Shown: piece after piece, positions 1 to 7,508 of the stretch
Layout of the letters: the number at the start of each line of letters is the position of its first letter
Position numbering within the stretch: the first letter of the stretch is position 1
Assembly: GCA_002708345.1 (NCBI GenBank)
Contig: PANG01000053.1
Location: forward strand, 12,051-19,558
Reading direction: 5' to 3'
Source of the DNA: Planctomycetaceae bacterium
Lineage (GTDB): Bacteria; Planctomycetota; Planctomycetia; Pirellulales; Pirellulaceae
Length of the DNA stretch: 7,508 nucleotides
Position numbers and translations under genes: made by a program
Notes under the pieces: model-generated
What the model was told of the DNA's origin: nothing
The model's database searches: none
The model's input: only the letters and a program-made list of their open reading frames with translations

Positions 1-55
1 ATGCCCGGGATTGATCCTGGCAGCGACTGATTCGTGTGGACGCAGAATGGCGGAT

Positions 56-64
56 TGCTATACT
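56..64 (+). promoter_or_regulatory. Extended -10 promoter for the TPR gene
   Basis: The sequence TGCTATACT fits an extended -10 element (TG, one base, then TATACT, five of six to consensus). No good -35 hexamer lies 16-18 bases upstream, which is common for extended -10 promoters. Transcription would begin near base 71, giving a leader of about 56 bases before the ATG at 127. The call rests on motif match only. Confidence 0.5.
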
Positions 65-126
65 TTAGCCGCGCTGGACCGCAGGAGTGCACTCTCTGCT
101 ACTTGTACCTCCAATGGAGTTGAACA

Positions 127-2088
127 ATGGCCTTCAGGAAACATGGATTGCTGGTGCTGTTGTCCCTGCTGATTTTCCACGGCCCGGGGACAAAGAGTGG
201 TTTCGCCTGGCAGGAAGAGACTCTCCAGGGAGAGGAATTGCCAGCGGCTTCCAGGGAGAAAACAACCGTTTCCGTCCTGGTTCGTGAAGGTCAGCCGGAG
301 CAGTTCGACGGGCAGGTGAAGCCTGCAGCTGCAGAGGAACCAATCGAGCAGCAACAAGAGCCGTCGCCGAAGAAAGTCCCCGGAGAGAGCCTCTCGCTTG
401 AGCCAACGAGTTTCTCCGGTTTGATTCCCGGCAAGAGTACTGTCGAGGAAATCCGGCAGGAGTTTGGTGAGCCGACCTCCTCGCTCGACCAGTCCGGTAC
501 GCTTGTCCAGACCTACAGGGTGGATCCTTACGACCGTGTGGGAGTCGTGGTTCGGGAGGGCCTGCTGGAGTCCATTCACCTACAGTTTTCCGTATCGGTG
601 GAGCTGGAAGAGTTTTGCCAGCAGTTGGAATTGCCGCCCGAAGAGGGGGTCGATTTGCCGGTCACGGTGATCAAGGTCCAGGAGCGAATTTATCCGGAAC
701 GTGGTGTTAGCCTCCTGTACCGGACGGTGGATGACGCCCCGATTGTCCAGCAGGTAGATTTTCACAGTATTCGCCAGCGTGACTTTCAGCGTGCTGCAAG
801 GCAACTGGAAGAATCCCACTACGCTCGTACCCTGCACCTGGCACGAATCAGTCAGAGGATCAACCCGGAGTTAGCCGAGGCATTTGCGATCGAGGCACGA
901 GTTGCCTCGCGCGTGGGGCAGACGGCACTGGCGCTCAATGCCCTGACCCGGGTTCACCGCCTTGATCCTGGAGACCACCAGTCCCGGTTGTTGCAAGCCA
1001 GGCTCTGGGCCTGGACGCAACGAAAACCGTTGGCGATCAAGCAGGCCCGGGAGATCCGCAATAACAGCCAGGTGTCTTCGCTGGTTCGGGCTCGTGCCAC
1101 CCTGCTCCTGGCAGACCTTGTTGGGGAGGTTGGCCAGGCCAATGCTGCCCTGGAATACTTCAAGGAGGCCATTACCCGGGCGACCGAGACTGCCAGGGAG
1201 TCTGCTGGGAAGGATCGAGATGAAGCAATCCTGGTGCTGATCAACGCTCACCGCGCGGTGGCCCGGGAAATTGCTCGTGGTGACTGGAAGCAAGAGGAGA
1301 AGGGGGAAGCGATCGATCGCTGGCTGGGAGTAGCCGATGAGCTCGCAAAACAACTGAAGTCGCGTCAGAGTGCTCCGCCGCTGCTGGATCTGGAAGGACT
1401 CGCCATGAGGCTGGATATCCAACTCGACCTGCAGAAGAAGTTTGATGAAACCGGGGTTATCGAGAAGCTTGTCCAGCAGGGTGAGTCGTTGATCGACGAG
1501 TTGCACGATGAGTTGACCAGCGGGGAAGTCCGCTGGCGGATCGGCCGGGCTCTCTTTGTCGCTGCCCAGATTGCCAGGGAGCGTGACGCGCCCGATCAGG
1601 CGATCATGCATGGGACTGCCGCTTATCGGCATCTCCATGATGCCGCCTCACCACGTGAAGAAGGACTAGAAGGACATGCTATTGTTGGTGAGAACAGCTT
1701 TCTTGTTGGCACCATAGAGGCAATTTCCCGCAAGGACCATGAGCAGGCGGTGCGCTGGTATGAGCGAGCATTGCCGCACCTGGACCAGCCCGGCATGGAG
1801 CGGCACTGGACCAGTCGCGGGTGGCACGGGGAACGCTTTGTCAGCATGGGGCTCTCCTTCTGGAAGACTGGAGCCAGGGACCGCGGCCTGGAGTTGACGG
1901 AGCAAGGGCTGGGATGGGTTGAAAAGGCGGTGAAGGAGGATAGCTTTCCCCGTCGCCACCTGGCCGTTCCTTATGCGAATATCGGCATCATGTACCAGGC
2001 ACTGGGCCAGGAACAACAGGCCCGTGAGATCGCTGTCCGTGCTGCGAGCCTGCGGGGATCGGATGACTCTGGCTTCCAGCGACGCTAG
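127..2088 (+). CDS. Exported protein with BamE/SmpA-like domain and TPR-type helical repeats
   Basis: This encodes 653 residues, function unknown. The ATG is chosen because GGAG lies seven bases upstream and a signal peptide follows at once: Lys/Arg at residues 4-5, a Leu-rich core at 8-17 and probable cleavage near residues 26-28. Residues 29-95 are a Gln/Glu/Pro-rich linker. Residues 97-212 begin with a Gly-Lys-Ser ... Glu-Glu-Ile ... Gly-Glu-Pro pattern (102-116), then strands, resembling the BamE/SmpA fold used in outer-membrane lipoproteins and BLIP-like domains. Residues 215-640 are helical with degenerate TPRs; the clearest are about 231-282, 322-352, 515-551 and 613-640. TPRs usually mediate protein contacts, so a periplasmic scaffold or envelope-assembly role is plausible but is inference. 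There is no lipobox cysteine, so it is not an obvious lipoprotein. fxsA follows 60 bases later on the same strand. Confidence 0.85.
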   Translation: MAFRKHGLLVLLSLLIFHGPGTKSGFAWQEETLQGEELPAASREKTTVSVLVREGQPEQFDGQVKPAAAEEPIEQQQEPSPKKVPGESLSLEPTSFSGLIPGKSTVEEIRQEFGEPTSSLDQSGTLVQTYRVDPYDRVGVVVREGLLESIHLQFSVSVELEEFCQQLELPPEEGVDLPVTVIKVQERIYPERGVSLLYRTVDDAPIVQQVDFHSIRQRDFQRAARQLEESHYARTLHLARISQRINPELAEAFAIEARVASRVGQTALALNALTRVHRLDPGDHQSRLLQARLWAWTQRKPLAIKQAREIRNNSQVSSLVRARATLLLADLVGEVGQANAALEYFKEAITRATETARESAGKDRDEAILVLINAHRAVAREIARGDWKQEEKGEAIDRWLGVADELAKQLKSRQSAPPLLDLEGLAMRLDIQLDLQKKFDETGVIEKLVQQGESLIDELHDELTSGEVRWRIGRALFVAAQIARERDAPDQAIMHGTAAYRHLHDAASPREEGLEGHAIVGENSFLVGTIEAISRKDHEQAVRWYERALPHLDQPGMERHWTSRGWHGERFVSMGLSFWKTGARDRGLELTEQGLGWVEKAVKEDSFPRRHLAVPYANIGIMYQALGQEQQAREIAVRAASLRGSDDSGFQRR

Positions 2089-2134
2089 ACTGTCAGGCAT
2101 GGATCCGATGGAAGATCCAGGCTCGGGATCCTTT

Positions 2135-2140
2135 GGTGAT
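2135..2140 (+). promoter_or_regulatory. Ribosome binding site of fxsA
   Basis: GGTGAT pairs fully with the 3' end of 16S rRNA (ATCACC) and lies eight bases before the GTG at 2149. An in-frame TGA at 2137-2139 closes the reading frame upstream, so GTG 2149 is the first possible start. The site therefore supports a GTG start. Confidence 0.55.
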
Positions 2141-2148
2141 TTACCGTC

Positions 2149-2628
2149 GTGCTGAAAATCCTGTTTTTTCTTTTCGTTGCGGTCCCTTTTGTTGAGCTCT
2201 GGTTGCTCTTTAAACTGGCCGCCCTGACCAGCCCCCTGGTGGCAATCCTCAGTGTTGTGGTCACGGGAGTTGTCGGTTACTGGCTTGCCAGGGCGCAGGG
2301 ATGGCAGGCATACCAGCGAATCAGGGTAAGTGTTGAGGCCCAGGAGAACCCCGCCGATCCGGTGGTCGATGGCCTCTTGATCCTGGTTGCCGGCGTGCTC
2401 CTGATGACGCCTGGCATGATCACCGACCTGGTGGGATTCCTGCTGTTGATCCCTCTTAGCCGGGTTATTTTCCGCCGCCAGTTAATCCGCTACTTTTCAC
2501 AGCGGCTGCAGACCGTCGTGATGACACAGGTCCCCCCGCCAGCGGAAGTCGTGGATCCGGATATTTTTGAGGGGGTCGTGGTGGAGGACGAGTCGATGGC
2601 GGACGAACCCCAGGACGATTCCTGCTGA
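2149..2628 (+). CDS. fxsA: FxsA family inner-membrane protein
   Basis: This encodes 159 residues, close to the usual FxsA length. It starts at GTG. Hydrophobic segments lie at about residues 3-23 and 28-48, with a hairpin at about 74-104, separated by a conserved-type loop with Ala-Gln-Gly-Trp (49-52) and a Glu-Asn-Pro-Ala motif (66-69). The Thr-Pro-Gly-Met-Ile-Thr-Asp stretch (87-93) matches the family's Leu-Pro-Gly-Phe-Phe-Thr-Asp. The C-terminal tail is acidic and cytoplasmic in type, with Asp-Ile-Phe-Glu-Gly (138-142) recalling the end of E. coli FxsA. In E. coli, FxsA overexpression relieves phage T7 exclusion by the F plasmid through PifA; its normal role is unclear. It sits downstream of the TPR gene and is probably cotranscribed with it. 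Its TGA directly abuts the stop of the convergent peptidase gene. Confidence 0.93.
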   Translation: MLKILFFLFVAVPFVELWLLFKLAALTSPLVAILSVVVTGVVGYWLARAQGWQAYQRIRVSVEAQENPADPVVDGLLILVAGVLLMTPGMITDLVGFLLLIPLSRVIFRRQLIRYFSQRLQTVVMTQVPPPAEVVDPDIFEGVVVEDESMADEPQDDSC

Positions 2629-4320
2629 TCAGACACTGACAGGGAGTGCCTGGCGAGCCTGCTGGATAACGTCCCTCAGGCAACCCTCCTGGAAGGGACT
2701 TACCAGGCCTGCTGAGCTGGCGAGCTCTCCAAAGGGGGCCTCGCCACCACGTCGGCAGAGGGCCACGTAATCATCCATTGCCTGCTGGCTGTCCTGGCGG
2801 GCCCGGAGCCAGAACTGCAGGGCACAGGTCTGGGCCAGCGTGTAATCGATGTAGTAGAAGGGGGACAGGTAAATGTGTCTCTGCGACTGCCAGCGGCCTC
2901 CGTTGGATCCATGTGGCAGGTCTCCCCAGTCCATCCACGGGAGGTACTCCCTTTCGAGTTCCTGCCAGATGGCATGGCGTTCTGCTGCCGAGGCGTTCGG
3001 CTGGGCGTAAACCAGGTGCTGGAAATGATCCACCGCCACCCCATAGGGAAGGAACAACAGGGCACCAGCAAGGTGAATCTGCCGAAATTGCTCGGCACGT
3101 TCCCCGAAGAACTTCTCCATGTGAGGCCAGGTAAGGAATTCCAGGCCCATCGAGTGGATCTCGCAGGACTCGTAGGTTGGCCAGAGGTAATCCACCCAGG
3201 GCTGCTTGCGGCTCATGTAACACTGGAAGGCATGTCCCATCTCGTGTGTGAAGACTTCGACGTCACCCCGGGTGCCATTAAAGTTTGCATAGATAAAGGG
3301 CATGCCGACTGTTTCAAAGGAAGTACAGAAGCCACCGCCTGCCTTTCCTTCCCGGGTCTTGAGGTCCATGAAACCGCCATCGGAGAGGAGGTGGAAAAAG
3401 CTGTCGAGGCCACCTCCCATCTCATCGAACATCTCTTTCGCCTGCCCGATCATCCAGTCATGATCACCCTCCGGCAATGGGTTCCCCTCGGGGAAGAAGA
3501 CTGCCAGGTCCCAGGCCATCACCTTGTCGATTCCCAGTTCGGCGGCCTGCCACTTCCGCAATTCGACTCCCAGTGGGGTTACCAGCTCCTTGACGGACTG
3601 TCGGTAACGAGCGACATCGTCCTGGCCGTAGTCAACACGCTGCATCAGCAGGTAACCAAGTTCGACATAGTTGTCAAAGCCCAGTTTCCGGGCCATCCCG
3701 TGACGCAGGGAGACAAGGTTATCGAAGATCTCGTCCAGCTGGTCCTGGTTTTCCTCGAACCAGCTGCAGCGAACAAGCTGTGCCTCGTGCCGCAATTCCC
3801 GGTCCGGGCTTTCGGCGTACTTGGCGATTCCTGAGAGGTTCAGTGTTTCTCCCCGTAATTCCAGCGAGGCCGCCGCAAGGAGCTCAATGTAGCGAGCGGA
3901 AAGGGTACTCTGCGTGACCATGTCCTCTTCGATGATCGGCTCATAGGTGGGAATCTCGGCTTCCCAGAGGGCGAAAGCCTGGGCCCCAATCCGCGATTCG
4001 ATCTTGTCGCGGAGGGGATGATTGACGAGCAGTCGCTTGATACTGATATCGAGCTCTGTCAGCTGGGGTGTGAGTTGATCACAGTGCTCCCGGGCCTGCT
4101 TGTACTCGGCGTTAGCGGTGTCCTGGTGAAATCGCAGGTGGGTCAGTGAGATCCAGCAGCCATGTTCTCGCCGCAAGGCATCCCAGCGATTCATTACCTC
4201 GACCGCGGTTGCTTCGTCTTGTGCTGCCTGAAGTTCCTCGCGGAACTGGGAATACCGGTCACGCAGCTGGTCCATTTCAGGAGCAGCCTGTTCGATTTCG
4301 CTGAACTGGATAGAGCCCAT
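2629..4320 (-). CDS. M3-family zinc oligoendopeptidase
   Basis: This encodes 563 residues, a typical length for bacterial M3 oligoendopeptidases of the non-PepF type. The active-site motif His-Glu-Met-Gly-His lies at 359-363, where the two His bind zinc and Glu360 is the catalytic base. Glu387 in the Glu-Ile-His-Ser stretch (387-390) is the expected third zinc ligand. The Tyr-rich Pro-Phe-Tyr-Tyr-Ile-Asp-Tyr segment (487-493) corresponds to the substrate-binding region of the family. The N-terminal 200 residues are helical and acidic, as in the lid of M3 enzymes. There is no signal peptide, so it is expected to act in the cytoplasm, cleaving short peptides. The ATG at 4320 has no clear Shine-Dalgarno. 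It lies 21 bases after the gap stop on the same strand, so readthrough from gap is likely. All key residues are intact. Confidence 0.93.
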   Translation of the reverse strand: MGSIQFSEIEQAAPEMDQLRDRYSQFREELQAAQDEATAVEVMNRWDALRREHGCWISLTHLRFHQDTANAEYKQAREHCDQLTPQLTELDISIKRLLVNHPLRDKIESRIGAQAFALWEAEIPTYEPIIEEDMVTQSTLSARYIELLAAASLELRGETLNLSGIAKYAESPDRELRHEAQLVRCSWFEENQDQLDEIFDNLVSLRHGMARKLGFDNYVELGYLLMQRVDYGQDDVARYRQSVKELVTPLGVELRKWQAAELGIDKVMAWDLAVFFPEGNPLPEGDHDWMIGQAKEMFDEMGGGLDSFFHLLSDGGFMDLKTREGKAGGGFCTSFETVGMPFIYANFNGTRGDVEVFTHEMGHAFQCYMSRKQPWVDYLWPTYESCEIHSMGLEFLTWPHMEKFFGERAEQFRQIHLAGALLFLPYGVAVDHFQHLVYAQPNASAAERHAIWQELEREYLPWMDWGDLPHGSNGGRWQSQRHIYLSPFYYIDYTLAQTCALQFWLRARQDSQQAMDDYVALCRRGGEAPFGELASSAGLVSPFQEGCLRDVIQQARQALPVSV

Positions 4321-4341
4321 GGCAGAGTTTTCCGGGCAGGG

Positions 4342-6365
<2,024 letters not shown>

Positions 6366-6369
<4 letters not shown>

Positions 6370-7208
6370 CCTGCAGGTTTCTTTTCGGCCGGCTTTTCTT
6401 CGTCAGGTTTCTTTTCGCCAGGGTCTTCTTCCGGCTTATCCTTGTCTTTACCCACGGGGCGTTTGCTTTCACTCTTGTCCTCGAAAGGCTCGGCTGCTGC
6501 AATATCCAGCCGGTTGGCTTGTGCTCTTCCCAGTGCTTTTTGTGGGGTGGGATACCAGGCGTCAAGCGTGACCGAGTCTCCGACACGGCACAACTGGAAT
6601 CCGTTGATCGCCACACTGATGGTACACTTCTCGGACACCGGTACACGCAGCGCCGCGCCTCCCGCGTTGACGTAAAGGACACCATCGCGGATGCCTCTCA
6701 GTTGGCCAGCAACGTCAAAACGCGCTGTTGCTTTCTGGGGTTTGGGCTTCGCCCCGGCGGGCTTCTCATCGTCAAAGAGATTTCCCGCGTTGCCGCCAGC
6801 TGCCCGGTAAGCACCCAGCGGATCTTCCTTGGAAGGAATGAAAATCTGCATCTGGTTGATTGCCTGCTGTCCAATCCCCTTTTCATCAAAGGTGGCTGTA
6901 AACTTGACAAACATCCCGGGTTTGAGCCAGCTGGGTTTCGCGGAACCGGTAACAACAATCTTGAGATGATCGATGTAGTAATTACCGTTCTTTTCCTGCT
7001 TTACCGGAACAGCGACGATCCACTTTGCACCATCTTCCATTTTGACCTGGATGAGTCCTTGCGGATTGATCGCCAGGATGGTCGCTTTGCCCGAGAGTTT
7101 GCTCTTGGGTATCTGGTTAGCATTCTGTGCGAAGGCACCGGTGGTCCAGAGCAATACCAGTAGCAGTGGCAGGCTCCTGCGGCACTTGGGGTAATGAAGT
7201 GAGGGCAT
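6366..7208 (-). CDS. Exported protein with two beta-rich repeats and a charged tail
   Basis: This encodes 280 residues of unrecognised family. The ATG at 7208 has GGGAG seven bases upstream, and a signal peptide follows: Lys8, Arg10, Arg11, a Leu-rich core at 13-22 and likely cleavage after Ala-Phe-Ala (25-27). The mature part looks like two related beta-rich domains, about 37-125 and 163-240. Each starts with a short Gly-rich strand pair and has a central Val-Pro-Val (67-69 and 189-191), a late Gly-Met-Phe-Val or Gly-Asp-Ser-Val turn, and an Asn-Gln-Met-Gln-Ile or Asn-Arg-Leu-Asp-Ile ending. Between them lies a Gly/Ala/Lys/Pro linker (134-160). Residues 243-280 are a disordered Lys/Glu/Asp/Pro tail. 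It is probably periplasmic or secreted; an OB-like fold is possible but unproven. No catalytic motif is visible. The gene converges on the methyltransferase. Confidence 0.82.
6374..6417. repeat. In-frame direct repeat in the charged tail
   Basis: The 14-base word CAGGTTTCTTTTCG occurs at 6374-6387 and again at 6404-6417, exactly 30 bases apart. This is a ten-codon period in the minus-strand gene and encodes the repeated Glu-Lys-Lys-Pro units of its C-terminal tail. Related degenerate copies nearby suggest growth of the tail by slippage or duplication. Confidence 0.7.
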
Positions 7209-7446
7209 GGAGGGACTCCCTGTTCATAAGGGGCCAGGGTCTGTTGGGGGCTGGTGAAACGGTCTTCCAACCGGCACACTAGCCTACAAGATTACCCCGC
7301 GTTTTGGACTGACGCCAGTCAAATCTTACGCGGTCAGGAAGAGACGGCAACAGGTAAACTCTTCCGGACAGGTGGTTTGAGAGCGCTCTTAGCCTCTGTT
7401 TTTTGTTGCCCCAAAGGACGAATCGCGTGGCAGGAAAGACCAATTT
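7209..7446. other. Intergenic region with inverted repeats
   Basis: I see no gene in this stretch apart from a possible seven-codon frame at its right end. It contains an imperfect inverted repeat at 7304-7323 (GACTG, four-base loop, CAGTC, with outer TT/AA after one mismatch) and a perfect 10-base palindrome AGAGCGCTCT at 7380-7389. Either could be an operator. I found no convincing sigma-70 promoter for the minus-strand gene starting at 7208 or for the plus-strand start at 7447. Confidence 0.4.
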
Positions 7447-7508
7447 ATGAATGGCCTGATCACGGTAACAGAATTCATGGGCCGCAAGTCTGCTGGTCAG
7501 AAAATCTG
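7447..7508 (+). CDS. Possible start of a gene cut by the window edge
   Basis: An ATG at 7447 with AGGAAAG eight bases upstream opens a frame with no stop to the end of the window (20 codons visible, beginning Met-Asn-Gly-Leu-Ile-Thr-Val). A second in-frame ATG lies at 7477. The visible residues are too few to suggest a function. A seven-codon GTG frame (7427-7450), itself preceded by AAAGGA, ends in a TGA overlapping this ATG as ATGA. With so short a sequence a chance open frame is quite possible. Confidence 0.35.
   Translation, partial: MNGLITVTEFMGRKSAGQKI

Noticed and set aside
1..30. End of an upstream gene (frame closing with TGA at 28-30)
   Set aside because: Only nine codons are visible and they carry no recognisable signal, so it cannot be told from chance.
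871..1638. 255-codon minus-strand open frame inside the TPR gene
   Set aside because: It is antisense to a coherent signal-peptide and TPR protein, and no family signature is seen.
2101..2131. Three GATCC words about 12 bases apart in the TPR-fxsA spacer, with a possible six-base-pair GGATCC stem
   Set aside because: The stem is short with a 19-base loop, has no T-run, and the words are common. I do not call it a terminator or regulatory repeat.
2875..3834. 319-codon plus-strand open frame antisense to the M3 peptidase
   Set aside because: It lies wholly opposite a well-supported metallopeptidase with an intact active site, and the translation shows no recognisable domain. Long antisense frames are common in GC-rich genes.
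7378..7405. Rho-independent terminator at the AGAGCGCTCT palindrome followed by a T-run
   Set aside because: A hairpin from a perfect palindrome without a spacer leaves only a three-pair stem, and the T-run begins eight bases later, so it does not fit a terminator.

Overview
The window reads as chromosomal DNA of a GC-rich, Gram-negative-type bacterium. A planctomycete is the best guess. The reasons are the large exported TPR protein with no close textbook family, a second exported protein of unknown function with a Lys/Glu/Pro tail, mixed ATG/GTG starts, and a GAPDH with a short extra loop. No marker gene settles the phylum, so this is an inference. I see no mobile element, CRISPR array, tRNA or rRNA. 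Codon use looks uniform, with no sign of recent transfer.

Left part (1-2628, plus strand): an extended -10 promoter at 56-64 precedes a 653-residue exported protein. It has a signal peptide, a charged linker, a BamE/SmpA-like domain and a long TPR-type helical region. After a 60-base spacer follows fxsA, a small inner-membrane protein starting at GTG and probably cotranscribed. Middle part (2629-5367, minus strand): gap (glyceraldehyde-3-phosphate dehydrogenase, GTG start, strong Shine-Dalgarno) is followed 21 bases later by an M3-family zinc oligoendopeptidase, an apparent two-gene transcription unit. A roughly 200-base divergent intergenic region (5368-5568) separates gap from a plus-strand SAM-dependent methyltransferase (5569-6369). 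Right part: a minus-strand exported protein (6366-7208) made of two related beta-rich domains plus a charged tail, then 300 bases holding inverted repeats and possibly the first codons of a further plus-strand gene cut by the window edge.

Functionally this is mostly housekeeping and envelope-related content: central carbon metabolism, peptide breakdown, a membrane protein, a methyltransferase and two exported proteins of unknown role. No defence, secretion or biosynthetic system is evident. The most distinctive structural feature is how tightly the convergent genes meet. At 2626-2631 two TGA stops abut as the palindrome TGATCA, and at 6366-6369 two TAG stops overlap inside the palindrome CTAG. 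Neither junction leaves any intergenic terminator.
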